Positions 1-6,399 of a stretch of 11,503 nucleotides of DNA are shown here, in pieces. Positions within the stretch are counted from its first letter, which is position 1, and every line of letters begins with the position of its first letter. The DNA is from Proteiniphilum sp. (GTDB lineage: Bacteria; Bacteroidota; Bacteroidia; Bacteroidales; Dysgonomonadaceae). The translations under genes and the position numbers were made by a program. A model generated the notes under the pieces. That model saw only the letters and a list, made by a program, of their open reading frames with translations, was not told the DNA's origin and did not search any database. The DNA lies in assembly GCA_016649795.1 (NCBI GenBank), contig JAENWZ010000040.1:1-11503 (forward strand). The letters are read 5' to 3'.

Positions 1-146
1 AACTCACTGAGCTGCTTCGTCATGCTTTCGGGATAAACAATGGTGCTGTCTATGATGCCCTCCCTGGCAGGTTGGTGGATTCCCTGAGCCTGTAAAAACG
101 TTCCCATCAAAAGATATATGAGTGTAAGTAAAATATTTTTTTTCAT
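1..146 (-). CDS. N-terminus of a secreted protein, probably a lytic transglycosylase (partial)
   Basis: The first 48 codons are present and the gene continues past the left edge. It starts with ATG at 146. The N-terminus is a clear signal peptide: MKKN, a hydrophobic stretch at residues 5-18, and probable cleavage near A20-Q21, so the protein is exported. The stretch after the signal, with V37-YPES-M42, resembles the start of MltD-like lytic transglycosylases of Bacteroidales as I recall them. In that group such a gene commonly follows parA, parB and the DUF5683 gene. No catalytic domain lies inside the window, so the function is inferred from position and this short N-terminal similarity. 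It begins 65 bp after the DUF5683 stop with no obvious promoter in the gap, so cotranscription is likely. Confidence 0.55.
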   Translation of the reverse strand, partial: MKKNILLTLIYLLMGTFLQAQGIHQPAREGIIDSTIVYPESMTKQLSE

Positions 147-211
147 ACGATTATATTATATACATTCCATCCCTGCACTTAAGTGTAATTCCTGCATGGG
201 TATAGATTCAT

Positions 212-976
212 TTAAAAATTAAAACTGAATTGAACTCCATAGGATGAACTGCCATTAAAAACGGAGTACCCTTCTCTCATCATAGCGGGTTCCACGCGCA
301 TCGACAAATCAGGACTCATATCAAAGTCGAACAACTGCGCATCCACATAAGCATCTACAATGGTAATCATATAAAGTGCGACAGTACCTATAATACTCAA
401 ATCCCTGTAGTAGCGATAGTAGTCTTTTCTTTTTTGCAATACATCCGTAAACCACTCCATGTCAACCGATTGAGGGGTGCGACCGTATGGGAGCATATTG
501 TGCCACCGGTTGGTTTCGGGGTTGTCGTCCATAATATCCTGATATCCTCCCAGATAATCGCGATAATAACCGTTGTTCCAGTTTATAGCGTAAGTTAACC
601 CTACAAAACCACCGAAGAGGATGGGAAGCTTCCAGTATTTGCGATTATATACCTGACCCAACCCGGGAAAGATCGCCGAGTAGATGACTGCTTTTTTGGG
701 TGTTGGTTTGAAAATAGAGGAGGGTGCAAAAAAAGCGTCGGAGGAAGGGGCGTTGATAATGCTGTCAACAGTGACCTGAATGGGCTCTCTCTGCAGCTCA
801 ACCCTGGTGCCGTTATTCGTTGTGACAGGGATGGAATCAGGCGGAACAACTGCCGCTGAATCTTCCGCGAGCATGAAAGTCCTGTCCTGACGCTGCTGCG
901 GTGAGATATCCTGAGAGTGAACATCTACACAGCAAAACGTGAATAAAAGGGAAACAAGAATTCCGGCAAGCTTCAT
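212..976 (-). CDS. DUF5683 family membrane protein
   Basis: A 254-residue protein of unknown function. It has an N-terminal signal-like segment (residues 1-21, ending VHS before Q22) and a low-complexity Pro/Ser/Thr-rich linker (about 23-88). The conserved DUF5683 core follows, with PKKAVIYS, then PGLGQVYN and KYWKLPI (residues 93-119). Two hydrophobic segments lie at about 117-131 and 195-211, the second after a Tyr/Arg-rich stretch (YYRYYRD), so it is probably an inner-membrane protein. C15-C16 do not sit in a good lipobox. It starts with ATG 8 bp after the parB stop, which points to one transcript with parAB. The repeated linkage of this family to parAB and a lytic transglycosylase in Bacteroidales (recalled, not searched) suggests a role at the envelope-chromosome interface, but none is shown here. 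Confidence 0.8.
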   Translation of the reverse strand: MKLAGILVSLLFTFCCVDVHSQDISPQQRQDRTFMLAEDSAAVVPPDSIPVTTNNGTRVELQREPIQVTVDSIINAPSSDAFFAPSSIFKPTPKKAVIYSAIFPGLGQVYNRKYWKLPILFGGFVGLTYAINWNNGYYRDYLGGYQDIMDDNPETNRWHNMLPYGRTPQSVDMEWFTDVLQKRKDYYRYYRDLSIIGTVALYMITIVDAYVDAQLFDFDMSPDLSMRVEPAMMREGYSVFNGSSSYGVQFSFNF

Positions 977-984
977 CTTCTGGC

Positions 985-1893
985 TTATTTTTTCATTTTA
1001 TCGAACATCACGATAATGCGCTCCAGATCTTCAGGAGAATCAAAAGGGATAGTTATTTTTCCTTTGCCTCTTTTGTTGTAATTGAACTGGACATCGGTTT
1101 TGAAATAGGAGGAGAGATGCTGCTTCAACAGATCAAAATCATCGGGTAACATCTGTTTTGACACCGTTTTCTTCGATCCGGACTTTTTGTCGTTGGCACT
1201 ATCCTGCTTCCGAATTGGCTTCCCCTCACTGAATTCCCGTACAATCAACTCTACCTTCCGTACCGAGAGCCCATCTTCAAGAATAAGATTATAGAGGGAA
1301 AGCTGTGCTACCGGGTCGTTCATGGTAACCAGCGCTCGTGCATGCCCCATATCTATCTTTTTATCTTTCACTCCCATTTGCACATCAGCAGGAAGCTTCA
1401 ACAGACGCAGGTAGTTGGTGACGGTAGCCCTTTTTTTCCCTACTCTCTCGCTCAGTTGCTCCTGAGTAAGAGAGAGGCTCTCAATCAAAGTTTGATAAGC
1501 AAGGGCAATTTCTATGGAATTGAGATCTTCGCGTTGAATATTCTCAATCAGCGCCATCTCCATTGTTTCGTCGTCTTCTACCGTTTTGATATATGCCGGT
1601 ATTGAGGTCAGACCTGCCATTTGCGAGGCGCGATAACGTCGCTCACCGGCAATGATCTGATAGGAATCCTCATCCAGTTTACGCAACGTAACAGGTTGAA
1701 TTAACCCGATAGACCTGATGGAAGCGGTTAGTTCCAGCAATGCTTCCTTATTGAAAACAGTACGCGGTTGATCGGGATTGGGAACAATCTTACTCAGTTC
1801 TACCTCATTGATGGATGAAGAGCCTTGTATTTCGCTGTCGTTAAATGAGATTAACGCATCCAATCCTCTTCCTAATGCATTCTTTTTAGCCAT
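985..1893 (-). CDS. parB: Chromosome-partitioning protein ParB
   Basis: ParB/Spo0J of 302 residues. It binds parS sites and spreads or clamps on DNA as a CTP-dependent switch to segregate the origin region together with ParA. Visible features in order: the N-terminal ParA-stimulating motif (KKNALGRGLDALI, residues 3-15); the CTPase domain with the C-motif GERRYRA (83-89) and ENIQREDLN (117-125); a helix-turn-helix around LTQEQLSERVGKKRATV (142-158); a Lys/Ser-rich linker near residues 235-260; and a C-terminal dimerisation domain ending in DKMKK. I chose ATG at 1893 because MAKKNALGRG is the classic ParB N-terminus; a start further upstream at 1989 would add 32 residues overlapping the parA end and unlike the family. 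It lies 25 bp after the parA stop. Confidence 0.95.
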   Translation of the reverse strand: MAKKNALGRGLDALISFNDSEIQGSSSINEVELSKIVPNPDQPRTVFNKEALLELTASIRSIGLIQPVTLRKLDEDSYQIIAGERRYRASQMAGLTSIPAYIKTVEDDETMEMALIENIQREDLNSIEIALAYQTLIESLSLTQEQLSERVGKKRATVTNYLRLLKLPADVQMGVKDKKIDMGHARALVTMNDPVAQLSLYNLILEDGLSVRKVELIVREFSEGKPIRKQDSANDKKSGSKKTVSKQMLPDDFDLLKQHLSSYFKTDVQFNYNKRGKGKITIPFDSPEDLERIIVMFDKMKK

Positions 1894-1918
1894 AATTAAA
1901 TCGGTAAAGAGTACAAAG

Positions 1919-2683
1919 CTAGGATTTTTTTTCGATAAGCTCTTGCGCCAGCTGCATGTGATTGATAGCTCCACGTGAACCGGCATCATACATCAACGCT
2001 GGTTTGGCATGGCTCTGTGATTCACTTAGGGTGATATTTCGCTGTATAACAGTAGTGAAAACCAACTCCTTAAAGTGATGTCTCACCTCTTCGTAGATCT
2101 GGTTATGAAGGCGGAGACGTGAATCATACATTGTGAGGACGAATCCTTCTATTTCAAGCCCTGTATTCAGTTTGGACTTGATGATCTTCACTGTGTTCAA
2201 CAGTTTGCTTAATCCCTCGAGGGCAAAATATTCACATTGTACCGGTATGATCACTGAATCGGCTGCAGTAAGGGCATTCACGGTGATGATACCCAGTGAT
2301 GGTGAACAATCGATAAGGATATAATCATATGTCTCACTGATAGGGTGTAAGAGATCACGGAGCCTCTTTTCTCTGTTGCTCATCTGTACCATCTCCAATT
2401 CTGCACCCACCAGATTGATGTGGGAAGAGATGATATCAATATTTTCAAATGGAGTGTGGTGCAGAGCCTCCTGGGGAGTACATTTACCAATTAACCCTTC
2501 ATAGATCGTATTTTTTATTTTCTTTATATCGATACCCAAACCGGAGGAAGCATTTGCCTGTGGATCGGCATCCACTACCAGCACCTTTTTTTCCAATGCA
2601 GCAAGCGAAGCTGCGAGATTAATGGTTGTAGTGGTCTTACCCACTCCTCCTTTTTGGTTCGCCAATGAGATGATTCTACCCAT
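1919..2683 (-). CDS. parA: Chromosome-partitioning ATPase ParA (Soj family)
   Basis: ParA-type P-loop ATPase of 254 residues, the ATP-driven partner of ParB in origin segregation; it binds nucleoid DNA as a dimer. The deviant Walker A KGGVGKTT is at residues 11-18 with the signature lysine K11. VVDADPQAN (36-44) is the Walker A' motif, and YDYILIDCSPSLG holds the Walker B aspartate. The C-terminal half keeps the conserved FALEGLSKL and MYDSRLRLHNQ stretches. The start is ATG at 2683, giving MGRIISLANQKGGVGK; a TTG three codons upstream (2692) is possible but less like the family. It precedes parB by 25 bp. The 161-bp gap before it contains only a weak promoter-like sequence on this strand (TTATTTTG, 2752-2759, one mismatch to TAnnTTTG). 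Confidence 0.95.
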   Translation of the reverse strand: MGRIISLANQKGGVGKTTTTINLAASLAALEKKVLVVDADPQANASSGLGIDIKKIKNTIYEGLIGKCTPQEALHHTPFENIDIISSHINLVGAELEMVQMSNREKRLRDLLHPISETYDYILIDCSPSLGIITVNALTAADSVIIPVQCEYFALEGLSKLLNTVKIIKSKLNTGLEIEGFVLTMYDSRLRLHNQIYEEVRHHFKELVFTTVIQRNITLSESQSHAKPALMYDAGSRGAINHMQLAQELIEKKS

Positions 2684-2792
2684 ACAATTCAATTTAGAGG
2701 CAACATCGTTTTCGTTAAGTAGTGAATGAAAAAACGAGCCACTTTTGATGGCAAAATAAATAATAAATCAGACAACTCTGTGTTAATTAATT

Positions 2793-2808
2793 AAAAGGTT
2801 GGCCTTTT
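2793..2808 (-). terminator. Weak AT-rich hairpin after the aminomutase gene
   Basis: In the 161-bp gap 2684-2844, AAAAGG (2793-2798) and CCTTTT (2803-2808) form a 6-bp stem with a 4-nt loop. On the minus strand the stem is followed by AATTAATTAA rather than a pure U-tract. It sits 37 bp after the aminomutase stop and before parA, where a terminator would be expected. The low GC content makes it a weak candidate, and it could also work in the other direction. The rest of the gap is AT-rich with no gene that I can support. Confidence 0.3.
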
Positions 2809-2844
2809 TGTTGATAAATCAATGCTTTTAAGAGAACGATGTCA

Positions 2845-4176
2845 TCATTCCCATAAAAAATCGGTATCTCTCCCATGTTTGCCCAACAGATTATCTTTCT
2901 GGAAGAAAAACTCTTTTTCTCCGAAAGCGGGCTCTAACTCATCGAACCATGTAGCTTTTTTGTCGTACTTCGCAAAGAAAGGAATATCCACCAAATTGGG
3001 ATTGCGGCACTGAAGTAACCGAAGCACAAACACTTTCTCTCCCCTGACCTCCGTCACGCCCAAAATCTGGATCTTACCCGGGTTAGCGCTCATGCTGGGG
3101 CCTCGCACGGTGCGGCTCAGGCCGCTCACACTGCGATAAGCTTTCCGGAAAATATTCCATGCTTTTTCGAGGGGAACATCGAAAAATGCCTTCGAACCGG
3201 TATCACGTGCAACAAACATATAATAGGGAATCAGCCCGAGATCCACCTGTTCTTTCCACATTGCTGCCCAAATCAGAGGATCATCGTTGATATGGCGAAG
3301 CAGCGGTGATTGTGTTCTGATGTGAGCTCCTGTGTTTTGAATTCGATCAACAGCCTGCTTCACAGCATCGGTAGAGAGCTCTACCGGGTGGTTGAAGTGC
3401 GCCTGAAAAGCAAGGTGTTTACCTGCTTTCTTCACCTTCTCGAAAAGACGCAGCATATCATCTGCATCTTTATCCGTCAGAAACCGATAAGGCCAATAAG
3501 CCAGTGTTTTGGAGCCGATACGAATATTTCTGATATGAGCATATTCTTTCGATAAAAGCAGCTCTATGTACGCCGACATAATATTGGCTTTCGCTGTGAG
3601 AGGATCACCTCCGGTGAAAAGGACATCTGTCACATTCGTATGTTTCTTCAGATATCTGTGGAGCAGATCGGCCTCTTTCATCGCGAACTTAAGCTCATTC
3701 ATGCCGGAGAACTGCGGCCAGCGGAAACAGAAGGTACAGTAAGCGTGACAAGTCTGCCCCTGACTGGGGAAAAAGAGCACCGTTTCACGGTATTTATGCT
3801 GCATGCCATGTAGTTTCACACCATCGATGCTCGGCACATTGTGTTCCTGACCCGCCGGGTTGGGATTGAGCTTCATCCTGATGTCATGCACCCTCTTCTT
3901 CAGTGCTGCCTCATCGTTTTTGTCAAGTAGCTTCTTCACCTGTGTGTAATGCGTTTTTGAGAGCATCTCTTTTCGTGGGAAGGTAAGAGTGTAAATAGGA
4001 TCATTCGGCACATTGTTCCAATCTATCAACTCTTCCACGACATAGTTGTTTGACTTGAAGGGCAAAACCTGACCTACAACGCGAATAGCTTCCCTATCTT
4101 CTTCAGATAAAGCATTCAACTGAGGCAGATCGTTGTAATTTCGAAGGATGAAATTTCTGTATTTTTTCGTTTCCAT
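2845..4176 (-). CDS. KamA-family radical SAM/PLP aminomutase, substrate uncertain
   Basis: A 443-residue member of the lysine 2,3-aminomutase family (radical SAM plus PLP). The [4Fe-4S]/SAM motif is C143-HAY-C147-TF-C150, spaced CX3CX2C, followed by FTGGDPL (187-193), RIGSKT (219-224) and HFNHP (260-264). Against Clostridium lysine 2,3-aminomutase (recalled from memory), the stretch from the conserved YY (318-319) aligns without gaps and puts K368 (NPGK) at the PLP lysine. R152, two residues after the last cluster Cys, matches the carboxylate-binding Arg. The two Asp that bind the lysine side-chain amine are R324 and S361 here. I therefore do not call it lysine-specific; glutamate 2,3-aminomutase or another beta-amino-acid enzyme is as likely. 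The start is ATG 4176 (METKKYRNF); a TTG three codons upstream is the alternative. It is monocistronic or leads into parA. Confidence 0.85.
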   Translation of the reverse strand: METKKYRNFILRNYNDLPQLNALSEEDREAIRVVGQVLPFKSNNYVVEELIDWNNVPNDPIYTLTFPRKEMLSKTHYTQVKKLLDKNDEAALKKRVHDIRMKLNPNPAGQEHNVPSIDGVKLHGMQHKYRETVLFFPSQGQTCHAYCTFCFRWPQFSGMNELKFAMKEADLLHRYLKKHTNVTDVLFTGGDPLTAKANIMSAYIELLLSKEYAHIRNIRIGSKTLAYWPYRFLTDKDADDMLRLFEKVKKAGKHLAFQAHFNHPVELSTDAVKQAVDRIQNTGAHIRTQSPLLRHINDDPLIWAAMWKEQVDLGLIPYYMFVARDTGSKAFFDVPLEKAWNIFRKAYRSVSGLSRTVRGPSMSANPGKIQILGVTEVRGEKVFVLRLLQCRNPNLVDIPFFAKYDKKATWFDELEPAFGEKEFFFQKDNLLGKHGRDTDFLWE

Positions 4177-4191
4177 TTTAATCAAATATAT

Positions 4192-4263
4192 TTCAGTGTG
4201 GCTGAACTACAGGAAGTGAATAGAGTCCCGCGAATTGGAGTTAAAGGATATAATTTGTAGTTC
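4192..4263 (-). promoter_or_regulatory. Structured 5' leader of the aminomutase transcript (candidate)
   Basis: On the minus strand the predicted transcript begins near 4265. GAACTACA (4263-4256) can pair with TGTAGTTC (4211-4204), a perfect 8-bp stem enclosing 44 nt. A second hairpin, TTCAG / CTGAA (4206-4202 with 4196-4192, loop of 5), overlaps the 3' arm of the first by three bases, so the two stems exclude each other. The second hairpin ends 15 nt before the ATG at 4176. This could be a switch or a chance fold; no known riboswitch class is recognised. Confidence 0.35.
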
Positions 4264-4271
4264 GGAAAGAA

Positions 4272-4303
4272 CAAAAATAAGAAAAAGGTATCAAAAAGAC
4301 AAA
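4272..4303 (-). promoter_or_regulatory. Bacteroidota-type promoter for the aminomutase gene
   Basis: On the minus strand, TTTG (4303-4300) is followed after exactly 20 nt by TATTTTTG (4279-4272). This matches the Bacteroides -33/-7 consensus TTTG-N19-21-TAnnTTTG. It predicts transcription starting near 4265 and a 5' leader of about 90 nt. A second TAnnTTTG-like sequence (TATATTTG, 4190-4183) lies only 6 nt before the ATG and is less likely to be the promoter. Confidence 0.6.
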
Positions 4304-4320
4304 TCTTTTATAACATTTTT

Positions 4321-4404
4321 ACTATTTAAAAGATATAAAAAATCACTTTGACTCATTTCCGAAAGAAAGGAAAGATTTTTTCCTTTTATCATCACTATTT
4401 AAAA
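4321..4404 (+). repeat. Direct repeat and purine-rich inverted repeat in the divergent spacer
   Basis: The 11-mer ACTATTTAAAA occurs at 4321-4331 and again at 4394-4404. Between the copies lies a perfect 8-bp inverted repeat, AAAGGAAA (4366-4373) and TTTCCTTT (4379-4386), separated by 5 nt. The region is strongly AT-rich, so chance matches are expected, but the symmetric placement about 30 bp upstream of the arginine-operon -7 element would suit a regulator site. This accounts for the middle of the 418-bp gene-free stretch 4177-4594. Confidence 0.3.
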
Positions 4405-4414
4405 ATAAATTGAT

Positions 4415-4422
4415 TACTTTTG
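4415..4422 (+). promoter_or_regulatory. Candidate -7 element of the arginine operon
   Basis: TACTTTTG fits TAnnTTTG exactly and is the only good match on this strand in the divergent spacer. No TTTG is found 19-21 nt upstream, so the -33 element is weak or absent, as in regulated promoters. Transcription would start near 4427, leaving a leader of about 168 nt before the first large gene. Confidence 0.45.
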
Positions 4423-4429
4423 CCTCTCA

Positions 4430-4495
4430 ATGAAAATATCTTTTTCACATATACACCATTGTAAAGCAACTGTCCTGATCCGACGATGCTTTTAA
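4430..4495 (+). CDS. Candidate arginine leader peptide (21 codons)
   Basis: A 21-codon ORF from ATG 4430 to TAA 4493-4495, upstream of the first arginine gene. It begins MKISF, contains HIHHC, and ends with Ile-Arg-Arg-Cys-Phe-stop; the tandem CGA codons (4481-4486) are codons 18 and 19. A short ORF with consecutive codons for the operon's end product near its stop is the usual layout of a translation-dependent attenuator. The second Arg codon also overlaps GATGC (4485-4489), which can pair with GCATC (4519-4523). Against this, the ATG lies only about 3 nt from the predicted transcription start, so it would have to be translated as a near-leaderless ORF, and the three His codons are unexplained. 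Confidence 0.35.
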   Translation: MKISFSHIHHCKATVLIRRCF

Positions 4496-4540
4496 CTTCT
4501 GCAGGCACCTCATTGTCTGCATCCCCCTTTCCATCTATTT

Positions 4541-4554
4541 CCGCCAGGAGGCGG
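4541..4554 (+). promoter_or_regulatory. GC-rich hairpin in the arginine-operon leader
   Basis: CCGCC (4541-4545) and GGCGG (4550-4554) form a perfect 5-bp GC stem with an AGGA tetraloop, in a leader that is otherwise mostly AT-rich. T-runs start 14 nt later (4569-4574 and 4577-4583), too far for a standard intrinsic terminator, but they could matter if the structure shifts. Upstream, GATGC/GCATC (4485-4489, 4519-4523) and TGCAG/CTGCA (4500-4504, 4517-4521) are mutually exclusive pairs. No clear anti-terminator of the GC stem itself was found. Confidence 0.35.
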
Positions 4555-4594
4555 CTCACATCAGCAACTTTTTTAATTTTTTTATTGTTTTAGG

Positions 4595-4612
4595 ATGAAT
4601 GTAGTAATTCAT
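4595..4612 (+). promoter_or_regulatory. Inverted repeat over the operon's first start codon
   Basis: ATGAAT (4595-4600) and ATTCAT (4607-4612) are perfect inverted repeats separated by 6 nt, with the start codon in the left arm. As DNA this resembles the two half-sites of an ARG box (TGAAT and ATTCA), but the spacing is 6 rather than the usual 4. As RNA it would be a weak AU hairpin over the initiation site. Chance is quite possible. Confidence 0.25.
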
Positions 4613-5212
4613 ATAGCCACCAGCAGTTTCATAAGCTTTGCGCAAGAGATATGCGATTTGATTTACGAATCGGCACAGGCACGTGGCACAGGCATTGCCA
4701 AGCGAAGCGCAGAGTATATAGCAGAGAAAATCAATGCCGGCAAAGCAGTGATTGCCCTCGATGGCGATCAGCTGGTAGGTTTTGCATATATTGAAACCTT
4801 TAGTCACCAGCGGTTCGTAGCCAACTCAGGGTTAGTCGTGCACCCCGATTATCGTAATCAGGGATTGGCGAAGAAAATCAAACGGAAAATTTTCGATCTC
4901 TCCCGCAAGCTTTACCCCAATGCAAAGATTTTCAGCATTACTACCGGCCTGGCAGTGATGAAGATGAATACAGAACTGGGGTTTAAACCGGTCACCTTTT
5001 CGGAGCTGACCGATGATGAAGAGTTTTGGAAAGGATGCCAGGGATGCCGTAATTACGATATCCTGCAGCGTAACAACTATAAAATGTGCCTTTGCACGGG
5101 GTTGCTCTACGATTCCAAAGCCAAACCGGTGCAGAAAGCGAGTCCTTTTGCCAAAAAAGTGGTGAAACCAATAATTAAGACAAGGAAAGCAAATAAAATG
5201 TTTAAGAAATGA
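4595..5212 (+). CDS. GNAT acyltransferase, candidate N-acylglutamate synthase of the arginine pathway
   Basis: A 205-residue GNAT-fold protein heading the arginine operon. Motif A, the acyl-CoA pyrophosphate loop, is VVHPDYRNQGLA (81-92), with the core RNQGLA at 87-92. A C-terminal GNAT signature, MNTELGF, is at 124-130. As a lone GNAT domain without an amino-acid-kinase domain, it is a short ArgA-like candidate. Because the downstream transcarbamylase looks succinyl-specific, succinyl-CoA is a plausible donor and N-succinylglutamate the product; this is inferred from context. Distinctive additions are four cysteines, C148-QG-C151 and C165-L-C167, and a Lys-rich tail (175-205). The start is ATG 4595; Shine-Dalgarno is absent, as is common in this phylum. 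Its stop overlaps the argG start (ATGA), so the two are translationally coupled. Confidence 0.75.
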   Translation: MNVVIHIATSSFISFAQEICDLIYESAQARGTGIAKRSAEYIAEKINAGKAVIALDGDQLVGFAYIETFSHQRFVANSGLVVHPDYRNQGLAKKIKRKIFDLSRKLYPNAKIFSITTGLAVMKMNTELGFKPVTFSELTDDEEFWKGCQGCRNYDILQRNNYKMCLCTGLLYDSKAKPVQKASPFAKKVVKPIIKTRKANKMFKK

Positions 5213-6399
5213 AACAAAAAGTAGTTTTAGCATTCAGCGGTGGTCTCGACACATCTTTCTGCGTACCCTGGCTGATGAATGAAAAAGGGTTGGAAGTACA
5301 CACCGTGATAGTGAATACGGGCGGGTTCTCCGATGAAGAGGCAAAACGTATCGAGGAGCGTGCGCTCACCCTGGGTGCCACAACGCACACCTGCATCGAT
5401 GCCGTGGAAGATTATTATGCACGCGGCATCAGGTATCTGATCTTTGGAAATGTGTTAAAAAACAACACCTATCCCTTGTCTGTAAGCTCTGAACGATTTT
5501 TCCAGGCGATGGCTGTGCTGGACCATGTCAGGAAGGTGGGAGCAGGTCGCGTAGCTCACGGAAGCACCGGTGCAGGGAACGACCAGGTACGTTTCGACCT
5601 TCTCTTCGAGGTGCTATCACCCGACGTGGAGATTATCGCACCCATCCGTGAGCTGGCATTGTCACGACAGCAGGAGATCGATTACCTGAAAGAGAAAGGG
5701 TTTGATTTTTCGTGGGAGAAATCGAAATACTCCATCAACCAGGGGATCTGGGGTACCAGCGTAGGCGGTGTAGAAACGCTTAAATCATCGGGCGTACTGC
5801 CCGAAGAGGCCTACCCTTCACAGGTAACGGCTCATGGTGTGGAGCGCATCACCATCGGATTTGAGAAGGGTGAACCTGTATCGCTAAACGGCGAGAAGAT
5901 GTCGCCCGTACAACTGATACACCTGTTGCACAAGACAGCATCGAAATATGGTATCGGCCGCGATGTACATGTGGGTGACACCATCATCGGAACCAAAGGG
6001 CGTGTAGCTTTTGAGGCACCGGCACCACTGATTATCGTCAAAGCACATCATCTGCTCGAGAAGCATGTGCTCACCAAGCAGCAGCTCTACTGGAAGGAGC
6101 AGCTCTCAAACTGGTACGGACAACTGATGCATGAAGCACAATACCTGGAACCGGTCATGCGTAACATCGAGACCTTCCTCAGCGACACCCAGAAATATGT
6201 CACGGGTGAGGTGGAGGTGGAGCTGCGTCCCTATCATTTCGCGGTGCTGGGATGCTCCAGTGACTACGACCTGATGAGTTCCCTGTTTGGCGAATACGGG
6301 GAATCAAACAAATCCTTCTCCGGACAGGATGTGGTGGGATTCACGAAGGTGACTGCCAACCCGCTGAAAATTTATTATACCATTCACGACAATGATTAA
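5209..6399 (+). CDS. argG: Argininosuccinate synthase
   Basis: ArgG of 396 residues, the usual length. It joins citrulline and aspartate with ATP to give argininosuccinate, the penultimate step of arginine synthesis, in the cytoplasm. The ATP-pyrophosphatase P-loop FSGGLDTS is at residues 9-16, and the citrulline/aspartate-binding stretch HGSTGAGNDQVRFD is at 117-130. SINQGIWGTSVGG (about 180-192) is also typical of the family. The gene starts at the ATG inside the preceding stop (4-bp overlap) and overlaps argC by 8 bp, so it sits in the middle of a translationally coupled trio. Its placement near the head of the operon, before the ornithine-forming genes, is seen in Bacteroidales as I recall. 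Nothing is truncated or missing. Confidence 0.97.
   Translation: MKQKVVLAFSGGLDTSFCVPWLMNEKGLEVHTVIVNTGGFSDEEAKRIEERALTLGATTHTCIDAVEDYYARGIRYLIFGNVLKNNTYPLSVSSERFFQAMAVLDHVRKVGAGRVAHGSTGAGNDQVRFDLLFEVLSPDVEIIAPIRELALSRQQEIDYLKEKGFDFSWEKSKYSINQGIWGTSVGGVETLKSSGVLPEEAYPSQVTAHGVERITIGFEKGEPVSLNGEKMSPVQLIHLLHKTASKYGIGRDVHVGDTIIGTKGRVAFEAPAPLIIVKAHHLLEKHVLTKQQLYWKEQLSNWYGQLMHEAQYLEPVMRNIETFLSDTQKYVTGEVEVELRPYHFAVLGCSSDYDLMSSLFGEYGESNKSFSGQDVVGFTKVTANPLKIYYTIHDND

Noticed and set aside
1967..1982. CACGTG-centred sequence in the parA 3' end as a parS site
   Set aside because: Only 11 of 16 positions match the parS consensus and the flanks are poor; the site at 3199-3214 is better.
1894..1989. Upstream extension of parB by 32 codons
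   Set aside because: It overlaps the parA 3' end and its sequence is unlike ParB N-termini, whereas the MAKKNALGRG start at 1893 is typical.
4541..4583. GC hairpin plus T-runs as a standard intrinsic terminator
   Set aside because: The T-run begins 14 nt after a stem of only 5 bp, so it does not meet the usual geometry; kept only as a possible regulatory hairpin.
4556..4807. Minus-strand open frames within the GNAT gene and its leader
   Set aside because: They are shadows of the GNAT coding frame, with no family-like features and no promoter.
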